Part shown: one piece after another, positions 55,575-63,064 of the stretch
Numbering within the stretch: position 1 is the stretch's first letter
Layout of the letters: each line of letters starts with the position of its first letter
Source: JAVVHH01 sp963835135
GTDB lineage: Bacteria; Pseudomonadota; Alphaproteobacteria; Acetobacterales; Acetobacteraceae
Direction of reading: 5' to 3'
Length of the DNA stretch: 64,000 bases
NCBI GenBank assembly: GCA_963835135.1
Contig: CAWIEF010000002.1
Location: forward strand, 1-64,000
Notes under the pieces: model-generated
What the model saw: the letters and a program-made list of their open reading frames with translations, nothing else
The model's database searches: none
Told to the model about the DNA's origin: nothing
Made by a program: the position numbers and the translations under genes

Positions 55575-56501
55575 ATGCTGTCTGCCTCGCGCCGTGCTTT
55601 TGGTATCCTAGCGACCGTGCTCCTGCTGGCCGCCGCCGGCTTCGCCGGCGTCCTGATCTGGCAGCACTACCTGATCGCGCCATGGACTCGGGACGGCACC
55701 GTCGAGGCCTACGTCGTCAATTTGGCGCCGGAAGTCTCGGGCCGGATCGTCAAGCTGGCGGTCAAGGACAACGACGCCGTCCATGTCGGCGACGTGCTCT
55801 ACTCGATCGAACCGATCGACTTCGAGATCGCCGTCTCCAATGCGGAGGCGACCGTCGCCTCCCGCAAGGCCGACATGGAAAGCAAGCAGCACCAAGCGGA
55901 GCGCCGCGCGACGCTGACCACGCTCTCGACCTCGAAGGAGGAGCAACAAACTTACGAGGCGACGGCCGACATGGCGCGGGCGGCCTATGCCGGCGCGCTG
56001 GCACAGCTCAACCAGAGCCGGATCGACCTCGAGCGTACCGAGGTCCGCTCTCCGGTCAACGGCTACGTGACGAACCTGCAGCTCCGGGTCGGCGGCTATG
56101 CCACCAAGGGCGCCAGCAACCTCGCGCTGGTCGACACTGACAGCTTCTGGATCAGCGGCAATTTCGAGGAGACCAAGCTCGCGCAGATCAAGCCGGGCGA
56201 CCCGGCCGTTGCCCAACTGCTCGGCTTCCACGACCCGGTGTATGGTCACGTCGACAGCATCGCCCGCGGCATCAACACGCCGAACAGCGCGCCGGGCACG
56301 CTGGGCCTGGCGTCCGTCAACCCGGTCTTCACGTGGGTGCGCCTCGCGCAACGCATCCCGGTGCGCGTGCAGATCGATCGGGTGCCCCCGACCGTTTTGC
56401 TCTCGGTCGGCCTAACCGCAACCGTCTCGGTGGGACCGGACGCGCACGAGGGCAGCTTGCATGGCTGGCTGTCGCGGGTCCTGACGATGGGCCGAAGTTA
56501 G
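55575..56501 (+). CDS. HlyD/AaeA-type periplasmic adaptor
   Basis: A 308-residue membrane fusion protein. A single N-terminal membrane segment (FGILATVLLLAAAGFAGVLIW) precedes the barrel-sandwich part TRDGTVEAYVVNLAPEVSGRIVKLAV. The helical hairpin of ~90 residues follows, then the second half-lipoyl VRSPVNGYVTNLQLRVGGYATKG and a beta-barrel domain. It connects the FUSC pump to an outer-membrane channel. It completes the three-gene efflux module downstream of the decarboxylase. No outer-membrane channel gene is present. Confidence 0.88.
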   Translation: MLSASRRAFGILATVLLLAAAGFAGVLIWQHYLIAPWTRDGTVEAYVVNLAPEVSGRIVKLAVKDNDAVHVGDVLYSIEPIDFEIAVSNAEATVASRKADMESKQHQAERRATLTTLSTSKEEQQTYEATADMARAAYAGALAQLNQSRIDLERTEVRSPVNGYVTNLQLRVGGYATKGASNLALVDTDSFWISGNFEETKLAQIKPGDPAVAQLLGFHDPVYGHVDSIARGINTPNSAPGTLGLASVNPVFTWVRLAQRIPVRVQIDRVPPTVLLSVGLTATVSVGPDAHEGSLHGWLSRVLTMGRS

Positions 56502-56554
56502 CGCCGCGTCACCGCGGCTCAGAGTTGGCGCCGCGTCGCAGCGCTCAGACGTGG
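56501..56554. repeat. Short imperfect direct repeat across the convergent end of the efflux and suf operons
   Basis: Two adjacent copies of about 27 bases, each starting GCGCCGCGTC and containing GCTCAGA, lie between the adaptor gene and sufA. The second copy includes the sufA stop codon. This may be a local duplication; it shows no transposon feature. Confidence 0.4.
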
Positions 56555-56913
56555 AAGCTCTCGCCGCAGCCGCAGCGGCCCTTCTCGTTGGGATTGATGA
56601 AGGTGAAGCCGCTCGTCAGCGCCTTGACCTCGTAGTCCATCTCCGTCCCGATCAGAAATAGGCTCGCCTTACGGTCCACCAGAACGGTCAGCCCCTGGCT
56701 CGTGACGATCTCGTCGCCCGGACCGGGCCCCGGCACCCAATCCATCGTGTACGACAGGCCGGAGCAGCCCTTCGTATTGACGCTGATTCGCAGCAACATA
56801 CCCTGGCGGCCATTGGCATAGAGCGAGCGGAGGCGCTCGGCCGCGGCGTCGGTCAACCGCATCAGCGGGGGCAAGGTGCGCGGCGTGCGGGGCTTTGTGG
56901 TGACATCCAACAT
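56545..56913 (-). CDS. sufA: Fe-S assembly A-type carrier SufA/IscA
   Basis: A 122-residue HesB/IscA-family protein. It has the three conserved cysteines: Cys50 in VNTKGCSGLSY, and Cys114 and Cys116 in GRCGCGESF. It receives or delivers Fe-S clusters to target proteins. The ATG at 56913 fits the family; the frame extends to 56991 only by overlapping sufT. It is the last gene of the suf operon, 11 bp after sufT. Confidence 0.92.
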   Translation of the reverse strand: MLDVTTKPRTPRTLPPLMRLTDAAAERLRSLYANGRQGMLLRISVNTKGCSGLSYTMDWVPGPGPGDEIVTSQGLTVLVDRKASLFLIGTEMDYEVKALTSGFTFINPNEKGRCGCGESFHV

Positions 56914-56924
56914 GGCTGTTGCCC

Positions 56925-57278
56925 TCAGAACATATTGAGGCTGAGACGGGCGTCTTCGGTCATGCGGCTTGGGTCCCAGGGCGGATCCCACACCGTGTCG
57001 ACCGTGCAGGCCGAGACATACGGCACTGCCATGATCGCATCGCGCACCATGATCGGCAGCTCCTGCGCGCTCGGGCAGCCCGGCGCCGTCAACGTCATCT
57101 CGACCTTGACCGCGTTGGCGTCGTCGACCTCGACCGCGTAGATCAAGCCCAACTCGTAGATGTTCACCGGGATCTCCGGGTCGTACACCGTCCCGATCGC
57201 TTCGATGATCGCGTCCTCGCTCGGCTTACCGGCCGGCATCCCTTCGGGTGCCCAGCTCTCGACAGTCCCGTCACTCAC
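56925..57278 (-). CDS. sufT: SufT, MIP18/DUF59-family Fe-S assembly protein
   Basis: A 117-residue protein with the DUF59 core IEAIGTVYDPEIPVNIYELGLIY, then LTAPGCPSAQELPIMVRDAIMAV and the C-terminal VWDPPWDPSRMTEDAR. This is the SufT type found in SUF operons, with a role in cluster delivery. The start overlaps the end of sufU by eight bases. Confidence 0.92.
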   Translation of the reverse strand: MSDGTVESWAPEGMPAGKPSEDAIIEAIGTVYDPEIPVNIYELGLIYAVEVDDANAVKVEMTLTAPGCPSAQELPIMVRDAIMAVPYVSACTVDTVWDPPWDPSRMTEDARLSLNMF

Positions 57279-57726
57279 TGGTCGCCTCCTTGCTGCCCTC
57301 GATCGCGGCGAGCAGCGCGCGCCATGGTAGCGTTACGCACTTCACCCGCGATGGAAATTCGTGGACCGCTGCGAGGGCCTGCAACCGCGTGTCGCATTCC
57401 TCGCAGCGTCCGGTCCGCGCCATCGCCTCGACTTCACCGGCCAGGCCCCGCACCCGCTCGGCGGTCTGGCCCGCCACCGCCTCGCACATGAGGTCGGCGC
57501 TCGCCAGGCTGATCTCGCATCCGCGAGCCTCGAACGACGCTTCGGATATGGTGTCGGCCGCCCGGCGGATGAAGACCTGCACCCGGTCGCCGCACATCGG
57601 ATTGTCGCCTTTGGCCGACCCATCCGCGTCCGCGAGCCGCCCGGCGTGGATCGGGTGGCGCCCATGCTGACGGATGGTGTCGCTGTACAGGGCACGGACG
57701 TCACTGGAGAAGGCGGGGTCGAACAT
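57271..57726 (-). CDS. SufU-like scaffold/sulfur-acceptor protein (IscU/NifU N-terminal family)
   Basis: A 151-residue IscU/SufU-type protein with the cluster ligands Cys45 (PMCGDR), Asp47, Cys70 (GCEIS) and Cys130 (RVKCVTLPW). It receives sulphur from SufS for cluster building or sulphur transfer. A linker between Cys70 and Cys130 is present, as in SufU. It abuts sufS and overlaps sufT. The presence of a SufU-type protein and the lack of SufE within the operon are consistent with SufS-SufU pairing. Confidence 0.88.
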   Translation of the reverse strand: MFDPAFSSDVRALYSDTIRQHGRHPIHAGRLADADGSAKGDNPMCGDRVQVFIRRAADTISEASFEARGCEISLASADLMCEAVAGQTAERVRGLAGEVEAMARTGRCEECDTRLQALAAVHEFPSRVKCVTLPWRALLAAIEGSKEATSE

Positions 57727-58968
57727 CTAGGCGAAGAACTCGCGCACGCGGATGAGGGCGTCGACCATGATGTCGATCTCGTCCGTGGTCGTGTAGATGC
57801 CGACGCTCGCGCGAGCCGTGCTGTCCACGCCCAGGCGGCGCATCAGCGGCTCGGCGCAGTGATTGCCGGCGCGCACCGCGATCCCCGCGCGGTCGAGCAG
57901 CGTCGCCACGTCATGCGCGTGGGCGCCCTCCATCGTGAAGCTGAACACGCCGCCGCGGTCCTGGGCGTTGCCGAGCACGCGCAGGCCGGGGATGTCGGCC
58001 ATCCGGCGCAGGGTGTGTTCGACGAGGTCCGCCTCGTGCGCCGCGATGGCGTCGTAGCCGATGGCCTCGACGTAATCGATCGCGACGCCGAGCCCGATCG
58101 CCTCGAGGATCGGCGGGGTGCCGGCCTCGAATTTGTGCGGGATCTCGGCCCAGGTGCTGCGCTCGAAGCTGACGGAGCCGATCATGTCGCCGCCTCCCAT
58201 GAACGGCGGCATCCGCTCCAGCAGCTCGCGCTTGGCGTACATGGCGCCGATGCCGGTCGGGCCATACAGCTTGTGGCCGGTGAACACGTAGAAATCGGCA
58301 TCGAGCGCCTGCACGTCGACCGCGCGGTGCACGACGGCCTGGCTCCCATCGAACAGCACCTTGGCCCCGTGCTGATGCGCCAGCGCAGCGATCCGCGACG
58401 CGGGCGTGACGGTGCCGAGCACGTTGCTCATATGCGTGACCGCGACCAGCCCGACTTTGCCGTCCTCGAGCAGACGCTCGAACGCCGCCATGTCCAACTC
58501 GCCGCCATCCGTGATCGGGGCGATCCGTAGCTCGATCCCGCTGGAATCACGCAGCATCTGCCAGGGCACCAGGTTGGCGTGGTGCTCCATCTCGGAGATC
58601 ACGACGGCCTGGCCGGGCTGCATGACGCCTCGACCGTAGCAATGCGCCACCAGATTGATCAGCTCGGTCGAGTTCTTGGCGAAGACGATCTGCCGCGGGT
58701 CCGGCGCATTGAGCAGCTTGGCGACCTTCTCGCGCACGCCCTCGTAGGCCTCGGTGGTCCGCTCGCTCATCCAGTGCAGGCCGCGATGGACGTTGGCGTA
58801 TTGCGTTTCCATCGCTTCAACGAGCGCTCCGATGACCTGGCGCGGCTTCTGCGCCGAGGCCGCGCTGTCGAGGAAGACGAGCGGCTTGCCGTGCACCATC
58901 TGCCCGAGGATCGGGAAATCGGCCCGGATGCGCGCGACGTCGAACGGGGGGCGGGTAAGGGCGTTCAT
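57727..58968 (-). CDS. sufS: Cysteine desulfurase SufS
   Basis: A 413-residue PLP enzyme that takes sulphur from cysteine. The lysine is Lys233 in FTGHKLYGPTG and the active cysteine is Cys371 in RAGNHCAEPLMRRLG. The N-terminal DFPILGQMVHGKPLVFLDSAASAQKP and the EMEHHANLVPWQ block are standard for SufS. The start ATG at 58968 overlaps the sufD stop (ATGA). Confidence 0.97.
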   Translation of the reverse strand: MNALTRPPFDVARIRADFPILGQMVHGKPLVFLDSAASAQKPRQVIGALVEAMETQYANVHRGLHWMSERTTEAYEGVREKVAKLLNAPDPRQIVFAKNSTELINLVAHCYGRGVMQPGQAVVISEMEHHANLVPWQMLRDSSGIELRIAPITDGGELDMAAFERLLEDGKVGLVAVTHMSNVLGTVTPASRIAALAHQHGAKVLFDGSQAVVHRAVDVQALDADFYVFTGHKLYGPTGIGAMYAKRELLERMPPFMGGGDMIGSVSFERSTWAEIPHKFEAGTPPILEAIGLGVAIDYVEAIGYDAIAAHEADLVEHTLRRMADIPGLRVLGNAQDRGGVFSFTMEGAHAHDVATLLDRAGIAVRAGNHCAEPLMRRLGVDSTARASVGIYTTTDEIDIMVDALIRVREFFA

Positions 58969-60215
58969 GGCGTCCGCCGCTCCCACCACGCTTCGACCGC
59001 GGTCTCCAGCATCGCCCGCGCGTCGTCGTGGGCGATCGGGTCCAGCGCCTCGGACAGGAAGGCGCGGACCAGGATCGAGCGCGCCTGCTCCTGCGGGATG
59101 CCGCGCGAGCGCAGGAAGAACAGCTGGTCGGCGTCGAGTTCGCCAACGGTCGCGCCATGGCTGCATTTGACGTCGTCGGCATAGATCTCGAGCTGCGGCT
59201 TGCAATCGATCTCGGCGTTCGGGCTCAGCAGCAGCGCCTGGTTCATCTGGTACCCATCGGTCTTCTGCGCGACCCGGGCCACCTCGATGCGGCCTTGGAA
59301 CACGCCGCGCGAGCGGTCGGACAACACGTTCTTGATGGTCTGCCGCGAGGCGCAGCTTGGCGCGTCGTGCGCGACGATGGTGGTGATGTCGCCATGCTGG
59401 TCGCCGCCCAGCAGTTGCGCGCCGTTCAGGTGCACCGCCGCGTTCGGCCCCATCAGCCGCGCGTGGATCTCCGTCCGCGCGAGCCGGCTGCCGAGCGTCA
59501 AAATGAAGGCGTCATAGGTTCCGGCCTCGGCGATCTCGGCGAACCCGGTCTGTACATGGTACGCCTCGGGCAATTCCTCCTGCAGGCGGATGTGCGCCAG
59601 CGTGGCACCCCGTCCCACGACGATCTCCTGCACTGCGTTGTGGAGGTAGGTGCCCTCGCCGCGCGCGACCTCGACGATGGTGAGGCGCGCGCCGGGCTCG
59701 AGCTCGATTCGATGGCGCGGGTGGAAGGCAACGGGGCGGTGGTTGTCCATCCCGATCGACAGCAGAACGATCGTGCCTGCATCGACGCCGGCAGCCACGT
59801 GCAGCCGGACGCCGTCATCGGCCATCATGGTGTTGAGTGCGACCATGGGCTCCTTGGCCCCCGGCGCGCGGCCGAACACCGGATGGTCGGCGAAGGTTTC
59901 GAGGGTGATGCTGTCTGGCGGCGTCGACAGCGCCGGCTGGTAGCGACCGTCGACCAGCACGAGACGCGGCGCGTCCAGCGTCGGCGCCACCTCCGGCGCA
60001 CTGTCCACGGCCGTCAGCGGCTCCTCGAAGCTCGCCGAGGCCAGGCCGCGCAGCGACGTATAGCGCCAGGCCTCGTCGCGCACCGTCGGCAGCCCGGCCG
60101 TCTTGAACAGAGCCGCCGCCGCGTCGCGCACGGTCACGTCGCCCGGCAGCCGGTCCCGCAACCCCTCGAACCGGGCGAGGAACGCGTCCGCGCCCCCGAG
60201 TACTTCGCTGTTCAT
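58965..60215 (-). CDS. sufD: Fe-S cluster assembly protein SufD
   Basis: A 416-residue protein of the SufB/SufD beta-helix family, with the C-terminal signature KCSHGATVGELDADQLFFLRSRGI and LLGGDQHGDITTIVAHD in the middle. It forms the SufBC2D complex, where SufC supplies ATP and clusters are assembled on SufB. Its start overlaps the sufC stop and its stop overlaps sufS. Confidence 0.95.
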   Translation of the reverse strand: MNSEVLGGADAFLARFEGLRDRLPGDVTVRDAAAALFKTAGLPTVRDEAWRYTSLRGLASASFEEPLTAVDSAPEVAPTLDAPRLVLVDGRYQPALSTPPDSITLETFADHPVFGRAPGAKEPMVALNTMMADDGVRLHVAAGVDAGTIVLLSIGMDNHRPVAFHPRHRIELEPGARLTIVEVARGEGTYLHNAVQEIVVGRGATLAHIRLQEELPEAYHVQTGFAEIAEAGTYDAFILTLGSRLARTEIHARLMGPNAAVHLNGAQLLGGDQHGDITTIVAHDAPSCASRQTIKNVLSDRSRGVFQGRIEVARVAQKTDGYQMNQALLLSPNAEIDCKPQLEIYADDVKCSHGATVGELDADQLFFLRSRGIPQEQARSILVRAFLSEALDPIAHDDARAMLETAVEAWWERRTP

Positions 60216-60961
60216 GCCGCGTCCGCCACCACTTGGCTGTAGCCGTTCGCCTCGAGTTCGCGCGCCAGTTCAGGGCCACCGCTGCGCACGATGCGGCCCT
60301 GGCTCAGCACATGCACCCGGTCCGGCACGAGGTGATCGAGCAGCCGTTGATGATGCGTGATCACGAGGGCGGAGAATTCCGGCCGGCGGAGCGCGTTGAC
60401 GCCGTCGGCCACGATGCGGAGCGCGTCGATGTCGAGCCCGCTATCGGTCTCGTCGAGGATCGCGAGCTTCGGTCGCAGGATCGCCATCTGCAGCACCTCG
60501 TTGCGCTTCTTCTCTCCGCCGGAGAAACCAACGTTGACGTTGCGCTTGAGCATGTCGTCCGGGAAATGCAGCCGCTTGCTCTCCGCGCGCGCCAGCCGCA
60601 GGAAGCCTGGCGCGTCCAACTCGCCCTCGCCGCGGGCGCGGCGGATCGCGTTCAACGCAGTGCGCAAGAAGTTGGCGTTGTTCACGCCCGGCAACTCGAG
60701 CGGCGACTGGAACGCCAGGAACAGCCCGGCCGCCGCGCGCTCCTCCGGCTCCATCTCGAGCAGGTCCTGCCCGTCGAACGCAACCTCGCCCCCGGTCACC
60801 GTGTAGCCCTCATTGCCGGCCAGCACGTAGCCGAGCGTGCTCTTGCCCGAGCCGTTGGGCCCCATGATGGCATGCACTTCGCCGGCCGGCAGGTCGAGGC
60901 TGATGCCGCGCAGGATCGGCGTCTCCTCGACCGAGGCGCACAAATTGTGGATACGCAACAT
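60212..60961 (-). CDS. sufC: Fe-S cluster assembly ATPase SufC
   Basis: A 249-residue ABC-type ATPase: Walker A GPNGSGKST (34-42), Q-loop AFQSPLELPGV, signature FSGGEKKRNE, Walker B LAILDETDSGLD and H-loop ITHHQRLL. The ATG at 60961 overlaps the sufB stop codon. The protein drives conformational change in SufBC2D rather than transport. Confidence 0.97.
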   Translation of the reverse strand: MLRIHNLCASVEETPILRGISLDLPAGEVHAIMGPNGSGKSTLGYVLAGNEGYTVTGGEVAFDGQDLLEMEPEERAAAGLFLAFQSPLELPGVNNANFLRTALNAIRRARGEGELDAPGFLRLARAESKRLHFPDDMLKRNVNVGFSGGEKKRNEVLQMAILRPKLAILDETDSGLDIDALRIVADGVNALRRPEFSALVITHHQRLLDHLVPDRVHVLSQGRIVRSGGPELARELEANGYSQVVADAA

Positions 60962-62466
60962 CAGCCGACGGACCCTTCCAGCGAAACGGCGAGCAGCTTC
61001 TGCGCTTCGACCGCGAATTCCATCGGCAGCTCCTTCAAGACGTCCTTGCAGAAGCCGTTGACGAGCAGACCGACCGCATCCTCTTCCGAAAGCCCGCGAC
61101 TGCGGCAGTAGAACAGCTGATCGTCGGCGATCTTCGACGTCGTCGCCTCGTGCTCGACCGTCGCACTCGGATTGCGGCTCTCGATATAAGGTACGGTATG
61201 CGCCCCGCACTGATCGCCGATCAGCAGCGAGTCGCACTGCGTGAAATTCCGCGCCCCCGACGCCTTGGGCAGAATGCGGACCAGTCCGCGATAGGTGTTG
61301 TCCGACCGGCCGGCGCTGATCCCCTTGGAGACGATGGTGCTGCGCGTGTTCTTACCGATATGGATCATCTTTGTGCCGGTGTCGGCCTGTTGGCGGTTGT
61401 TCGTCACGGCGACGGAGTAGAACTCGCCGACGCTGTCGTCACCTTGGAGGATGCAGCTCGGATATTTCCAGGTGATGGCCGAGCCAGTCTCGACCTGCGT
61501 CCAGCTGATCTTGCTGCGCTTGCCGCGGCAGGCGCCGCGTTTGGTGACAAAGTTGTAGATGCCGCCCTTCCCGTCGCTGTCGCCCGGATACCAGTTCTGC
61601 ACGGTGCTATATTTGATTTGAGCGTCGTCGAACGCGACCAGCTCGACCACGGCGGCGTGCAACTGGTTCTCGTCGCGCTGCGGCGCGGTGCAGCCTTCGA
61701 GATAGCTGACATAGGCGCCTTCCTCGGCGATGATCAGCGTCCGCTCGAACTGCCCGGTGTTGCGGGCATTGATGCGGAAATAGGTCGACAGCTCCATCGG
61801 GCAGCGCACGCCCTTCGGGATGTAGACGAAGCTGCCATCGGTGAAGACGGCCGAGTTGAGCGCGCTGAAATAGTTGTCGCCGGCCGGGATGACCGAGCCG
61901 ATATACTTGCGCACCAGCTCCGGATGCTCGCGGATCGCGTCGCTGATCGGGCAGAAGATCACCCCGACCTTGGACAGCTGCTCCCGGAACGTGGTGGCGA
62001 CCGATACGCTGTCGAACACCGCATCGACAGCGATGTTGGAGCCGGACGGCGGGCTGAGCCGCCCATCATCCTCCGCCTCGGCCTGCACGCCGGCCAGGAT
62101 CGCGCGCTCCCGCAGCGGGATGCCGAGCTTCTCGTACATCGCCAGCAGCTCGGGATCGACCTCGTCGAGGCTCTTCGGCGCCGGGCGCTTCGGAGCCGCA
62201 TAGTAATGAATGTCCTGATAGTCGATCTTGGGATAGCCGATCTTGGCCCAATTCGGCTCTTCCATGGTCAACCACAGCTCATATGCTTTCAGCCGCCAGT
62301 CAAGCATCCAGCCAGGCTCGTCTTTCTTGAGCGAGATCATGCGGATGGTCTCGGGAGACAGGCCCTTCGGCGCGATCTCCATTTCGATGTTGGTCTCGAA
62401 CCCGAATTTGTAGCCGGATTGCGTGAGCGTCTGGACGGTATCGAGTGTTTCAGCGACTGCGGGCAT
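60961..62466 (-). CDS. sufB: Fe-S cluster assembly protein SufB
   Basis: A 501-residue SufB with KYGFETNIEMEIAPKGLSPE-like opening (SGYKFGFETNIEME), WLTMEEPNWAKIGYPKIDYQDI, and the C-terminal VEHEATTSKIADDQLFYCRSRGLSEE. Clusters assemble on its beta-helix core. It starts 6 bp after the Rrf2 regulator stop and its stop overlaps sufC. Confidence 0.97.
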   Translation of the reverse strand: MPAVAETLDTVQTLTQSGYKFGFETNIEMEIAPKGLSPETIRMISLKKDEPGWMLDWRLKAYELWLTMEEPNWAKIGYPKIDYQDIHYYAAPKRPAPKSLDEVDPELLAMYEKLGIPLRERAILAGVQAEAEDDGRLSPPSGSNIAVDAVFDSVSVATTFREQLSKVGVIFCPISDAIREHPELVRKYIGSVIPAGDNYFSALNSAVFTDGSFVYIPKGVRCPMELSTYFRINARNTGQFERTLIIAEEGAYVSYLEGCTAPQRDENQLHAAVVELVAFDDAQIKYSTVQNWYPGDSDGKGGIYNFVTKRGACRGKRSKISWTQVETGSAITWKYPSCILQGDDSVGEFYSVAVTNNRQQADTGTKMIHIGKNTRSTIVSKGISAGRSDNTYRGLVRILPKASGARNFTQCDSLLIGDQCGAHTVPYIESRNPSATVEHEATTSKIADDQLFYCRSRGLSEEDAVGLLVNGFCKDVLKELPMEFAVEAQKLLAVSLEGSVG

Positions 62467-62472
62467 ACGGAC

Positions 62473-62928
62473 CTACTCGGCTGGGATGGCCGGCTGGGAA
62501 GCCGGGGCAAAATGATCGGGCACGGCCCGGACGGCGACGATGTCGGCGATGGAAATGGTGCCGAGCGCCTGCATGACGACCTCGTTCACCCGATCCCAAC
62601 CGCCGCTGCAACTACACGAATCCTTGGCCTGACAAGGGGTGCGCGCGCCTTCGACGCAGGCGGTCAAATGCACCGGACCGTCGATTGCGGCAACCACGTC
62701 GGCCACCTGGATCGCGGTCAACGGACGCACTAGGCGATACCCGCCGCGGGCGCCGCGCTGGCTGGCGACCAAGCCGCCCGAGGCCAATCCCTTGAGCACC
62801 TTGGCCACCGTCGGCTCCGGCAACCCGATGGCCGCAGCAATGCCCGGCGAGGTCTGCACGCTCTGCGCGCAAGACAACCGGGCCAGTACCACGACGGCAT
62901 AATCAGCCAGTTTCGACAGTCTCAACAT
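62473..62928 (-). CDS. Rrf2-family SUF system regulator (SufR/IscR-like)
   Basis: A 151-residue Rrf2 protein. The winged helix is LRLSKLADYAVVVLARLSC, with recognition-helix region IGLPEPTVAKVLKGLASGGLVAS and RGARGGYRL. Three cysteines at 91, 99 and 105, plus one at 107 (TACVEGARTPC and DSCSC), match the Fe-S-binding cysteines of IscR. It would sense cluster status and control the operon it heads. This matches the 'SUF system Fe-S cluster assembly regulator' group. A palindrome lies 17 bp upstream of its start. Confidence 0.93.
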   Translation of the reverse strand: MLRLSKLADYAVVVLARLSCAQSVQTSPGIAAAIGLPEPTVAKVLKGLASGGLVASQRGARGGYRLVRPLTAIQVADVVAAIDGPVHLTACVEGARTPCQAKDSCSCSGGWDRVNEVVMQALGTISIADIVAVRAVPDHFAPASQPAIPAE

Positions 62929-62945
62929 TGATGGATTGCCTAAGC

Positions 62946-62960
62946 GGACTAGACCAGTCC
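62946..62960 (-). promoter_or_regulatory. IscR-like palindromic operator upstream of the suf operon
   Basis: A perfect inverted repeat GGACT-N5-AGTCC lies just ahead of the Rrf2 gene. Its core GACT-N5-AGTC has the same half-sites and spacing as the IscR type 1 motif. The location fits autoregulation of the operon by its first gene product. The flanking bases match the IscR consensus only partly. Confidence 0.5.
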
Positions 62961-63064
62961 AGATTGATCGGATGTGATACTCCGAGCGGCTTTGGTCAAC
63001 CCCTAACCTTGCGCCGACCCCCCGGGCTGCGGCAACAACGCGCGCTTGGTGGGAGTGGCGCGCG

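Noticed and set aside
62974..62999. Possible sigma70-type promoter (TTGACC and TATCAC) upstream of the suf regulator
   Set aside because: The spacing between the two boxes is about 14 bases, too short for a convincing promoter.
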